Part shown: positions 6,703 to 14,809 of the stretch, in pieces
How the letters are laid out: every line of letters starts with the position of its first letter
Position numbering within the stretch: the first letter of the stretch is position 1
Assembly (NCBI GenBank): GCA_944324085.1
Contig: CALUUX010000053.1
Span: forward strand, 1 to 46,328
Source of the DNA: an uncultured Mailhella sp.
Lineage (GTDB): Bacteria > Desulfobacterota > Desulfovibrionia > Desulfovibrionales > Desulfovibrionaceae
Direction: 5' to 3'
Length of the DNA: 46,328 bases
Position numbers and translations under genes: made by a program
The notes under the pieces: model-generated
Seen by the model: the letters and a program-made list of their open reading frames with translations, nothing else
Told to the model about the DNA's origin: nothing
Databases searched by the model: none

Positions 6703-7980
6703 ATGCTCACGCTCATTTTTCTCGTCTTTCTGGTCTCGCTGTTTCTCGGCGTGCCGGTCGCCCTCTGCCTCGCCTTCACCACGGTGGCGGGCCTCATGCT
6801 TCACGACACCTCCCTGCTCGTGGTCGTCCAGCGCATGTTCCAGGGCTTCAACTCCTTCTCCCTTCTCGCCGTGCCCTTCTTCGTGCTCGCCGGCGATCTC
6901 ATGAACAAGTGCGGCATCACCCAGCGGCTCATCGACTTCTCCTACATGCTGGTGGGCCGCATTCCCGGCGGTCTCGCCCATTCCAACATCGCGGCGTCCA
7001 TGTTTCTCGGCGGCATCAGCGGATCCGCCGTGGCCGACGCCGCGGCCATCGGCTCCATCATGGTGCCCGGCATGATCCGCAACGGCTACAATCCCGGTTT
7101 CAGCGCGGCCGTCACCGCCGCCGCTTCCACCATGGGCCCCATCATTCCGCCGTCCATCCTCATGGTCATCATGGGCGTCACCACGGGCATGAGCATCGGC
7201 GGTCTGTTCATGGCGGGCATCGTGCCCGGCCTCATGCTCGGACTCGGCATGATGGCTTACAGCTATTTCGTGGCCATTCGCGAAAACTATCCCCGCGACC
7301 CCAACCCCCTCACCCTCAAACGCTTCTGCAGGGAATTCTGGAAGGCTCTGCCCGCGCTCATGGCCCCCACCATCATCATGGGCGGCATCATGTTCGGCAT
7401 CTTCACCTCCACCGAAGCCGCGGCCGTGGCCGTGCTCTACGCCCTGCTGCTCGGCCTCTGCCACCGCACCCTGCGCCTCAACGACCTCATTGAAGTGCTC
7501 GGCTCCAGCGTGCTCACCACCGCCGTGCTGCTGCTCATCATCGGCACGGCCAACGCCTTCGCCTGGCTACTCGCCGCCGAACAGATTCCCAACCAGCTGG
7601 CCGCGCTCATTCAGTCCGTCACCAGCAACAAGCTCGTCATCCTGTTGCTGATCAACATTCTGCTGCTCTTCGTGGGCATGTTCATGGAAGGCGGCGCGGC
7701 CATCATCATCCTGGCCCCCACGCTGCTCAACGTGGCCACCCAGGTGGGCATCGAACCGCTGCACTTCGGCATGATCATGGTTCTGAACATGGCCGTGGGC
7801 CTGCTCACGCCGCCGCTCGGCGTGTGTCTGTTCGTGATATGCGGCGTCACCAAGCTGGATCTGTCGTACGTCATCAAGGCCGTGCTGCCCTTCATCGCCG
7901 TGGAACTCGCCGTGCTGCTGCTGGTCACCTACGTGCCCGCCTTCTGCCTGACCATTCCCCGCATGCTGGGCTACCTCTAA
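6703..7980 (+). CDS. dctM: TRAP transporter large permease, DctM family
   Basis: 425 residues, the usual DctM length, almost entirely hydrophobic with about 11-12 membrane segments. Family landmarks include the N-terminal GVPVALCLAF, AVPFFVLAGDLMNKCGIT, FLGGISGSAVADAAAIGSIMVPGM, STMGPIIPPSI and, near the end, NMAVGLLTPPLGVCLFV. It is the transport channel of the TRAP system, working with DctQ at the inner membrane and taking substrate from DctP using a sodium or proton gradient. It starts 10 bp after dctQ, so the two are certainly co-transcribed. A terminator-like hairpin directly after its stop codon separates it partly from the downstream metabolic genes. Confidence 0.96.
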   Translation: MLTLIFLVFLVSLFLGVPVALCLAFTTVAGLMLHDTSLLVVVQRMFQGFNSFSLLAVPFFVLAGDLMNKCGITQRLIDFSYMLVGRIPGGLAHSNIAASMFLGGISGSAVADAAAIGSIMVPGMIRNGYNPGFSAAVTAAASTMGPIIPPSILMVIMGVTTGMSIGGLFMAGIVPGLMLGLGMMAYSYFVAIRENYPRDPNPLTLKRFCREFWKALPALMAPTIIMGGIMFGIFTSTEAAAVAVLYALLLGLCHRTLRLNDLIEVLGSSVLTTAVLLLIIGTANAFAWLLAAEQIPNQLAALIQSVTSNKLVILLLINILLLFVGMFMEGGAAIIILAPTLLNVATQVGIEPLHFGMIMVLNMAVGLLTPPLGVCLFVICGVTKLDLSYVIKAVLPFIAVELAVLLLVTYVPAFCLTIPRMLGYL

Positions 7981-7992
7981 GATTCCATGTTC

Positions 7993-8030
7993 CCGCCCGG
8001 GCCGTGTTTTGCGTCCGGGCGGCGTTTTCT
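7993..8030 (+). terminator. rho-independent terminator after dctM
   Basis: CCGCCCGG (7993-8000) and CCGGGCGG (8015-8022) pair over 8 GC-rich bases around a 14-nt loop and are followed by CGTTTTCTT. Confidence 0.7.
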
Positions 8031-8088
8031 TCCCACGCTTCGGGGCCCCGCCCCACAACCACTACGGACGTTTCACCGTCACTTTGCC

Positions 8089-9258
8089 ATGAACACGACT
8101 CTCAGTTCCCACGTCACGCCGCTGCGCTTCAGCGTCATCCGCAGCATGCTCGAACGGGCCTCGGCCTATCACGACGTCATATCCCTCAGCATTGGCGAAC
8201 CGGACTTCGACACCCCTGATTTCGTGTGCGAAGCCGCCATGAAAGACGCCGAACGCGGTTTCACCCACTACGCCGCCTCCCGCGGCGACCGCGACCTGCG
8301 CGCCGCCCTGCTCGCCGCGGAACGCGCCAAGTCCGGCCTGCCCTGGGAGCAGGAACATCTGCTCATCACCTCCGGGGCCATGCACGGCCTTCTGGCCGTC
8401 ATGCGCACGCTTCTCGACGAAGGCGACGAAGTGCTCTGCCCCGCGCCCTGCTTTTCCGACTATCAGGGACACTGCGCCCTGGCCGGAGGCAAGCTCGTGC
8501 AGGTGGCCACGCGCTTTGAAGACGGCTTTCTCCCCACGCGTGAAGCCATGGAAGCCGCGCTTACCCCGAAAACGCGCGCCCTTCTCGTCAATTCGCCCTG
8601 CAACCCCTCGGGCGTGGTGTTCGACGCCGCGACCCTGGACATGCTGGCCGACGTCGCCGAGAGCCACGATCAGGTGGTGATTTCCGACGATGTGTGCGAC
8701 AGCAGCGTGTTCAAGGGGCGGGCGGAAAGCATCGACAAGCGTCCGGGCATGTTCGAGCGCACCGTGGTGCTCAACTCCTTCTCCAAAGCCTTCGCCATGA
8801 CAGGCTGGCGCGTGGGCTACGCCCTCGGCCCCGCGTGGATCATGAACGAAATGATCAAGGTGCTGAGCTATTCCGTGGCCAGCACCGGCACCCCGAATCA
8901 GCGCGCCGCGCTGGCCGCGCTCAACGGGCCGCGCGAAGAATTCGACGCCTTTCGCGACGCCTACCGCCGCCGCACGAAGCTCGCGGCCGAACGCCTGAAC
9001 GCCATGCCCGGCGTGCGCTGTCTGGAACCGGCGGGCACGTTCTATCTTTTCCCGCATATCGACGCCGCCGAAGACGATTCCCTGGCCTTCGCCCTCGACC
9101 TGCTGGACAAGGAACAGGTCATCGTGGTGCCCGGCTTCCCCTTCGGGCCGGAAGAAACGGTCAAAGGCTGCGTGCGCCTCGCCTGCACCGTGAACGAAGA
9201 AAAACTCGCCGAGGCCATGGATCGCCTCGAACGGTATCTCAAGGAGAAAAAGTCATGA
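8089..9258 (+). CDS. class I/II PLP-dependent aminotransferase
   Basis: 389 residues from the ATG at 8089, where recognisable aminotransferase sequence begins; no clear ribosome binding site precedes it. Fold-type I landmarks: ISLSIGEPDFDTP (about 31-43), ITSGAMHGL, NSPCNPSG with Asn172, SDDVCD with Asp200, and the PLP lysine Lys233 in NSFSKAFAMTGWRVGY. The residue after SDDV is Cys where most relatives have the Tyr that touches the PLP ring oxygen, a notable change. It interconverts an amino acid and a 2-keto acid. Its stop codon overlaps the start of the next gene (ATGA), so it is coupled to the hydroxyacid dehydrogenase, suggesting that the two feed or drain the same keto acid. Confidence 0.93.
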   Translation: MNTTLSSHVTPLRFSVIRSMLERASAYHDVISLSIGEPDFDTPDFVCEAAMKDAERGFTHYAASRGDRDLRAALLAAERAKSGLPWEQEHLLITSGAMHGLLAVMRTLLDEGDEVLCPAPCFSDYQGHCALAGGKLVQVATRFEDGFLPTREAMEAALTPKTRALLVNSPCNPSGVVFDAATLDMLADVAESHDQVVISDDVCDSSVFKGRAESIDKRPGMFERTVVLNSFSKAFAMTGWRVGYALGPAWIMNEMIKVLSYSVASTGTPNQRAALAALNGPREEFDAFRDAYRRRTKLAAERLNAMPGVRCLEPAGTFYLFPHIDAAEDDSLAFALDLLDKEQVIVVPGFPFGPEETVKGCVRLACTVNEEKLAEAMDRLERYLKEKKS

Positions 9259-10631
9259 GTCTGCCTTCCGGCATTGCCGACGAGCTGAAAAAGATTCTCG
9301 GTCCCGAGGGCTTTCTTGAAAGCGAGGAAGATCTGCGCTCCTTCGCGTACGACCTTTTTGCCAACCACAAGCCCGACGCCGTGGCCCTGCCCGCCACGGT
9401 GGAGGAAGTTTCGGCTGTCATGCGGCTGTGCAACCAGCATCACGTTCCGGTGTACCCGCGCGGCTCCGGCACCAGCCTTGCCGGTTCTCCGGTGCCGGTT
9501 CTGGGCGGACTCGTGCTGTGCAGTTCGCGCATGAACAAAATACTGGAAGTTTCCGTCACCGATCGTCTGGCCCGCGTGCAGGCCGGATGCGTGACCGGCA
9601 ACCTTCAGAAGGCCGCGGCGGAAAAGGGACTCATGTATCCGCCGAACCCCACCTCCTGCCTGTATTCCACCATCGGCGGCAACGTGGCCACCAACGCGGG
9701 CGGCGCGAGCGGCGCGAAGTACGGCGTCACGCGCGATTACCTGCTCGGCCTCACCGCGGTGATGCCCGACGGCGAAATCGTCCGCATGGGCAATCGCTGC
9801 CAGAAGGACGTGACCGGCTTCGATCTGCCCCGCCTGATCTGCGGCTCCGAAGGGCTGCTCGCCTTCATCGCGGAAGTGACGGTGAAGCTCGTTCCTCTGC
9901 CCGAAAGCGTCCGCACCGCGCTCGCCTACTTCAGCGACGCGGCCGAAGCCGGTTCCGTGGTCACCGACATCGTGGGGCACCGCATTCTGCCCTGCACCCT
10001 AGAACTCATGGACGGCGTGTTCCTGAAAACCGTGGCCGAAGTGTACGGCGTGCCCTGCCCCGAAGGCGCGGGCGCGGCTCTGCTCATTGAGGTGGACGGG
10101 CCGGACATGGTGCTTGAAGGTCAAATGAAAACCATCGAGGCCATCTGCCGCGACCACAAGGCCATCGGCATGGAATTCGCCCACAGCGAAGAAGAACGCG
10201 ACATTCTCTGGAAGGCTCGCCGCGGCGGCACCGCCGCGCTGGTCCGCAAGGCCGACAGACTGGTCACGCTGGACTACGCGGTGCCGGTTTCCCTGCTGCC
10301 GCGCGCCCTCAAGATCATGGAAAGCCTCGCCCAGGAACATCGCTGCGACGTGGTGACCATCGCCCACGCGGCGGACGGCAATCTGCATCCCATGGTGCTC
10401 TACAGCCCGAGCGATCCCGAACAGGACGCGGCCTACCGCGCCTTCTGCGACGCCTCCACCCGCGCCATTCTGGAACTCGGCGGCACCATCAGCGGCGAAC
10501 ACGGCATCGGTCTGGAAAAACGGAAGTACATGCCCATGCAGCTCGGCGACGAACAGATGCGCATCATGCGCGGCGTCTGCCGCCTGTTCGACCCCTACGG
10601 GATCATGAATCCCGGCAAGCTGGAGAGATAG
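9255..10631 (+). CDS. FAD-linked 2-hydroxyacid dehydrogenase (GlcD/D-lactate dehydrogenase type)
   Basis: 458 residues, starting at 9255 inside the ATGA overlap with the aminotransferase and preceded by AAGGAG. The N-terminal half is an FAD_binding_4 domain with PRGSGTSLAGSPVPVLGGLV (about 68-87) and GGNVATNAGGASGAKYGVTRDY; the C-terminal half is the FAD-oxidase cap with HAADGNLHP and the signature SGEHGIGLEKR near the end. The family oxidises D-lactate, glycolate or related 2-hydroxyacids to keto acids. The next gene, 2 bp downstream, is an Fe-S partner like GlcF, so electrons probably pass from FAD through Fe-S clusters to the quinone pool or another membrane acceptor. The TRAP transporter upstream would bring in the substrate. 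Specificity is not determined by these motifs. Confidence 0.94.
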   Translation: MSLPSGIADELKKILGPEGFLESEEDLRSFAYDLFANHKPDAVALPATVEEVSAVMRLCNQHHVPVYPRGSGTSLAGSPVPVLGGLVLCSSRMNKILEVSVTDRLARVQAGCVTGNLQKAAAEKGLMYPPNPTSCLYSTIGGNVATNAGGASGAKYGVTRDYLLGLTAVMPDGEIVRMGNRCQKDVTGFDLPRLICGSEGLLAFIAEVTVKLVPLPESVRTALAYFSDAAEAGSVVTDIVGHRILPCTLELMDGVFLKTVAEVYGVPCPEGAGAALLIEVDGPDMVLEGQMKTIEAICRDHKAIGMEFAHSEEERDILWKARRGGTAALVRKADRLVTLDYAVPVSLLPRALKIMESLAQEHRCDVVTIAHAADGNLHPMVLYSPSDPEQDAAYRAFCDASTRAILELGGTISGEHGIGLEKRKYMPMQLGDEQMRIMRGVCRLFDPYGIMNPGKLER

Positions 10632-10633
10632 CC

Positions 10634-11905
10634 ATGAACGGCCCCACCTGCGAATACTGCGGCCGCTGCCTCAGCGTGTGCCCCAGTTACCGGCATCATC
10701 TGGTGGAAACCTTCGGTCCGCGCGCCCGCATCGACCTGGCCCGCGCCGCGGCGTCCGGCGAACTCACGCCCGGCGAACGCTATCACGAAGCCATCAAAAG
10801 CTGCCTTCAGTGCCTGTCGTGCACGGAAATATGCGGCAAGGGCGTGGACGGCGCGCAGATCATTCTCGACGCGCGCCTGGCCGAAGGCGACGGCAAGCTC
10901 ACCGTGAAACGCCGCCTGGAAAAACTGGTGACCTGCGCCCTGCTGCCCCGTCGGGAACTCACGCGCAACGTGATACGCGCCTGCTCCTTCTTCCAGTGGA
11001 TTTTCCCGCTGGATCGGCGCGGCAGCATACGGCATCTTCCCGACGCCCTGTGCGGCGCGGCGGGCAAGCGCAGCATGCCGAATCTGGCGAAAAAATCCCT
11101 GTTCGAGCTGCTGCCCGAACGCGTCATGCCGCCGGACGACGTAACGCAGATCGGCGAAGTGGCCGTGTTCACCGGCTGCTTCGGCGGAGTGGTGAACGTG
11201 GAAGCCTCGCTCCGGCTGGTGAACGCCCTCACCGCGCGCGGCTACACCGTGTTTCTGCCGCGGGCCCAGTCCTGCTGCGGCGCGCCCGCGCAGCTCAGCG
11301 GCTTCGGCCAGGCCTTTGAAAAGGCGCAGGCCCACAACGCCGAAGTGTTCGCCGCCTGCGGCGACATGCCCGTGCTCACGCTGTGCGCCACCTGTCACCG
11401 CACACTCTCGCGGGAATACTCGCTGGCGGGCAAGGAGCTGGCCGGCCGCGTCATGGACGCCGCCGTCTTTCTGCGGCGGCACGACGCGCGTTACGGCTTT
11501 GAATCCCCGCTGCCGCCCCTTCCCGCGGCCGCGCTGCTGCGCCAGCAGAAACGCCCCATAAGCGCAACTGACCCGCTTATCGTCGCCGTGCACGATCCGT
11601 GCCACTTCCGCCTCGATAACCAGGTCAAGCACGCCATACGTGAGGAACTCGCCGCAAAACCCTGGATAAAACTCGTGGAACTGCCCGATCCCGGCGCGTG
11701 CTGCGGCGGGGGCGGCATCTCCAGCCTGAAGAACCCCGACGTCGCGGACGAACTCGGCGAGGCCAGAGCGAGAGCCGTCATCGAAAGCGGCGCCGATATC
11801 GTCACCGCCCAGTGCCCCGGCTGCGTGCTCCAGCTCAACAACCACCTGAAACGCCTCAAGGCAACCGCCAGAGCCTGCCATACCCTCGAACTCATTGGAA
11901 AGTAG
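10634..11905 (+). CDS. Fe-S subunit of 2-hydroxyacid dehydrogenase (GlcF/CCG-domain protein)
   Basis: 423 residues beginning 2 bp after the FAD subunit. Two N-terminal [4Fe-4S] motifs are C6-x2-C9-x2-C12-x3-C16-P and C57-x2-C60-x2-C63-x3-C67; the second lacks the usual proline after its last Cys. Two CCG domains follow: FTGCFGG ... SCCGAP (about 176-218) and HDPCHFRLD ... ACCGGGG ... CPGCVLQ (about 318-400), typical of GlcF, HdrB-like and LutA proteins and expected to bind further iron-sulfur centres. It should accept electrons from the flavoprotein and pass them to the membrane. As the last gene of the cluster it is followed by a 670-bp gene-free region with a strong terminator. Confidence 0.94.
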   Translation: MNGPTCEYCGRCLSVCPSYRHHLVETFGPRARIDLARAAASGELTPGERYHEAIKSCLQCLSCTEICGKGVDGAQIILDARLAEGDGKLTVKRRLEKLVTCALLPRRELTRNVIRACSFFQWIFPLDRRGSIRHLPDALCGAAGKRSMPNLAKKSLFELLPERVMPPDDVTQIGEVAVFTGCFGGVVNVEASLRLVNALTARGYTVFLPRAQSCCGAPAQLSGFGQAFEKAQAHNAEVFAACGDMPVLTLCATCHRTLSREYSLAGKELAGRVMDAAVFLRRHDARYGFESPLPPLPAAALLRQQKRPISATDPLIVAVHDPCHFRLDNQVKHAIREELAAKPWIKLVELPDPGACCGGGGISSLKNPDVADELGEARARAVIESGADIVTAQCPGCVLQLNNHLKRLKATARACHTLELIGK

Positions 11906-11997
11906 TGGAAAGAGACAGGCCGGAGCCACGGGGCTCCGCCCCGGATTGATTGGAAGGGAGACAGACCGGAGATGCGGGGCTCTGCCCCGTACCCCGC

Positions 11998-12058
11998 CGG
12001 GGGAAATAATTCCCCCCGGTCCCCCCTGATTCCGCCTCCGGCTTCGCCGTTCGGCGGG
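11998..12058. repeat. left arm of an intergenic inverted repeat
   Basis: Contains GGGGGAAATAATTCCCCCC, then CCCCCCTG, CCTCCGGCTTCGCC and TTCGGCGGG in order. The same series of blocks occurs in reverse complement at 12456-12538. Confidence 0.75.
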
Positions 12059-12168
12059 TCGATTGGCTGGCCTGACGTAGTTTCAGCTGCCATCTCAGTG
12101 CGGACGTGCGCTGTCGCGCCCGCCCGCCGTGCCAACGGTTGACCGGCTCCCGCCGACCAACCGTAAAA

Positions 12169-12205
12169 AACAAAGAGTCGGGACATTCTCCCGGCTCCTT
12201 TGTTG
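12169..12205 (+). terminator. terminator downstream of the TRAP/dehydrogenase cluster
   Basis: AACAAAGAG and TCGGGA (12169-12183) pair with TCCCGG and CTCCTTTGTT (12189-12204) around a short CATTC loop, followed by GTTTAA. The stem is nearly symmetrical and could work on both strands. Confidence 0.65.
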
Positions 12206-12455
12206 TTTAAATCGCCTTGAGTTCCCGAAACGGGATAAAACACACCTCGTCCGGCCTCTTCAAATCCGGGAATCCTTCCATCAACACCGATGTTGACGCG
12301 AAGCGGAAACATTGGTCGGCCACCGCAGGTGGGTCCGTGAGGACATACCTGCACTGAGACCGCAGACAAAACAGAGACTGCCAAGCACTCCCAAACCTTG
12401 CAGCCTGCCCCTGCCAGACGTCGCTTCGGCAACTCTCCCTGCCTTCCCGTCAACG

Positions 12456-12538
12456 CCTGCCGAACCGGCGAAGCCGGGAGGCAGAAACAGGGGGGCGCGG
12501 GGGCTTGCCCCGACTTGTCGGGAAATTATTTCCCCCGC
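12456..12538. repeat. right arm of an intergenic inverted repeat
   Basis: Read in reverse complement it contains GCGGGGGAAATAATTTCCC, CCCCCCTG, GCCTCCCGGCTTCGCC and GTTCGGCAGG, matching the left arm with an extra block of about 20 nt. The palindrome GGGAAATTATTTCCC may also serve as an RNA hairpin at the end of the branching-enzyme transcript. Confidence 0.75.
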
Positions 12539-12573
12539 ATTGCCTTTCCTGCCTTTTCTGCCTCTCCTCTCTT

Positions 12574-14577
12574 CTAGCGTCTTTCGAGCACGAGCATGGT
12601 CAGCGGCGGCAGGTAAAGGGTGATGTCCTGCATGTCGATGCCCGTGGACGCGTCGCTGAAATGCTCGGTAGGCGGATCGCTCGGCACGAGGTTGCCGCAG
12701 CCGCCGAAACGCGGTTCGTCGGACGACATGAGTTCCACATATTTGCCCGGCTCCACTCGGAAACGAAAGTCCGGCTCCGGCCTCGTTTCATGGAAGTTGA
12801 AGGCGAACAGCAACTTGCCGCGGGAAAAAGCCAGAAGCCGCTTGTCTTCGTGGATGAACCGAAATTCCGGGTTTTTGGCGAAGTCGCGGCGATGCTTGTC
12901 CACGATGTCCTTCAGCTGCGCCTTGTCCCAGCGGGCGAGCGCGGCGTAGAAGGACAGTTCGTCCTCCGCCAGCTGCCACTGCCTGTGGGCGTGTTCCTGA
13001 TCGTCGAGCCATTCGGGATGCCCGAATTCCGCTCCCATGAAGTTGAGGTAGCCCGCGTCGGCGGACATGAGGGTAATGCCGCGCATCAGCCGGTACAACG
13101 CCACGCCGCGGGTTTCGTTCCACGTGGCGTTGAAGGGGCTCATGCGGGTGTACATGGCGTCGCCCACGAGCCGCCAGATCATGGCGTCGTCGCCGTTGAT
13201 GCACTGGTCGTGACATTCCACATAGCTGATGGTGCGGTCGTAAGGGCGATGGTTGGTCATTTCGTACCACAGCCTGCCCATGGCCGACGGCTTTTTCACA
13301 TACTTGCCCCAGAAATCGGGCAGGCCCATGGCGAAACGGTAGTCAAAGCCGAGCCCGCCCTGATCCGGCGGACAGGTAAGGCCGGGCATGCCGCTGAATT
13401 CCTCGGCGACGCTCACCGCGGCGGGGTTCAGCTCGTGAATGAGCTCGTTGGCGAGGCACAGGTACAGCTCCCCGGACGCGTTGGTCCGACGGCTGCCGTC
13501 GGGCGCGTAGAAGCAGCGGCCCACGTGTTCGAAGCTGTCGCCGATGCCGTGATCGACGTAGAGCATGTTGCCCACCGCGTCGAAACGGAAGCCGTCCACC
13601 TGAAATTCCTCCGTCCAGTAGCGGCAGTTGGACAGAAGAAAACGCCTGGTCATGTCCTTGTCGTAATCGAAGGACGGCGTGCCCCACTGATTGGAACGCT
13701 CATCGAAAAGATACGGGCCGGTGTCGTAGCGCGCGATGCCCTGCTCGGTGTTGGCGCAGGCGTGGGCGTGCGTGACGTCGAGAATGACGGCCAGCCCCAG
13801 ACGATGCGCCTGGTCCACCAGACGGCGGAACCCGTCCGGCTCGCCGTAGCGCGACGAGGGCGCGAAATAGCTGCTCACCTGATAGCCGAAGGACTTGTAC
13901 AGGGGATGTTCCGGCACGCCCATGAGCTGCACGGCCGTGTACCCGCAGTTTTTTATGCGCGGCAGCATGTCGCGGATGAAGTCGTCGTAACTGCCGACGG
14001 AGCCGGGCGTATGGTTGCGGGCGTCTTGCGACATGCCGATATGCGCTTCATAAATGCGGGGAAATTTTGATCTTTTTGGGCGTTTATAGCGGAACTTGTA
14101 CGGCGTTTCCGGATCCCACACGCGCGCGCACCACAAATCGGGGTTGTCTCTGTGCTGCTCCACCCAGCGCGCGAAGGCGGGAACGCGGCGCACCACGCCC
14201 GGTTCTCCCGAACCTTCCACGTGCAGTTCGTAATAATCGCCGTGGGCCAGCGCGTCTTCCGGCAGATAGACGCGCCACAGGCCTTGCCCAACGTTCACCA
14301 GCTCCCATTCCGGACGACGTTCAAAGCCCAGTCTGTTGGTGGTGAGCCAGACGCGGAGGGCTTGCGGCATGTATTCCGCCATGCGCCAGCAGGGGTTCCC
14401 CAGCGGATCGACGGCCCTGCGCAGGCCCAGCCGTTCATGGAGATCGGCGTAGGCGACAAGGGAACCGTATCCCCGGCGAATCCGCGCCATTTCGTCGTCA
14501 AAACGCCGCGTTCTCTCTTTCAGAAAGGAGCGATAGTCGGAAAGTTCGGCATCGTTCAACGGATTCAGAGGCGACAT
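12574..14577 (-). CDS. 1,4-alpha-glucan branching enzyme, GH13 subfamily 8-like
   Basis: 667 residues. An N-terminal segment (to about 60) and a CBM48-like region (about 75-165) precede the GH13 barrel. YEAHIGMS (176-183), AVQLMGVPEHP, FGYQVSSYFAPSSRYG (230-245) and DVTHAHA (267-273) are the eukaryote-type (GH13_8) branching-enzyme landmarks rather than those of standard bacterial GlgB. The catalytic residues are present: nucleophile Asp333 in GFRFDAVGNM, acid Glu392 in VAEEFSGMP, and His456-Asp457 in VECHDQ. The C-terminal beta domain ends with LTMLVLERR. It forms alpha-1,6 branches in glycogen. No glycogen synthase or phosphorylase gene lies nearby, so it is a solitary gene here, with about 230 bp of apparently empty sequence before the next gene upstream. 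Confidence 0.93.
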   Translation of the reverse strand: MSPLNPLNDAELSDYRSFLKERTRRFDDEMARIRRGYGSLVAYADLHERLGLRRAVDPLGNPCWRMAEYMPQALRVWLTTNRLGFERRPEWELVNVGQGLWRVYLPEDALAHGDYYELHVEGSGEPGVVRRVPAFARWVEQHRDNPDLWCARVWDPETPYKFRYKRPKRSKFPRIYEAHIGMSQDARNHTPGSVGSYDDFIRDMLPRIKNCGYTAVQLMGVPEHPLYKSFGYQVSSYFAPSSRYGEPDGFRRLVDQAHRLGLAVILDVTHAHACANTEQGIARYDTGPYLFDERSNQWGTPSFDYDKDMTRRFLLSNCRYWTEEFQVDGFRFDAVGNMLYVDHGIGDSFEHVGRCFYAPDGSRRTNASGELYLCLANELIHELNPAAVSVAEEFSGMPGLTCPPDQGGLGFDYRFAMGLPDFWGKYVKKPSAMGRLWYEMTNHRPYDRTISYVECHDQCINGDDAMIWRLVGDAMYTRMSPFNATWNETRGVALYRLMRGITLMSADAGYLNFMGAEFGHPEWLDDQEHAHRQWQLAEDELSFYAALARWDKAQLKDIVDKHRRDFAKNPEFRFIHEDKRLLAFSRGKLLFAFNFHETRPEPDFRFRVEPGKYVELMSSDEPRFGGCGNLVPSDPPTEHFSDASTGIDMQDITLYLPPLTMLVLERR

Positions 14578-14809
14578 ACCCTACTCCTTGCAAAGCCGTT
14601 TCATGAATGTCCCGCGGAACCTCCTTCCGCGAGCCGCCAAAGCGGCGATTCCGACGTTCCGGAGCCGCGTCCCGGTCTTCGACGGACGCCGCGGCCGAAC
14701 GCGCGGGACGAGCGTCCCGCCCTTTCAGCATAACGGATGACGCCCCCCATGCACAAGAGCGGGAGCGGACAAATCCCTCAAAAACGCGCGTCGCGCCGAA
14801 ACGGCGTTC

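Larger units (their letters stand above)
11906..12573. other. 668-bp gene-free region with repeats
   Basis: No gene recognised. It holds two similar units of about 47 bp with GGGGCTCCGCCCC/GGGGCTCTGCCCC hairpins (11911-11989), an imperfect inverted repeat pair bounding it, and a terminator in the middle. Convergent transcription (dehydrogenase operon and branching enzyme) meets here. Confidence 0.7.

Noticed and set aside
10595..11929. 444-residue minus-strand frame opposite the Fe-S subunit gene
   Set aside because: It is antisense shadow; the plus strand has intact cysteine motifs and 2-bp spacing to the preceding gene.
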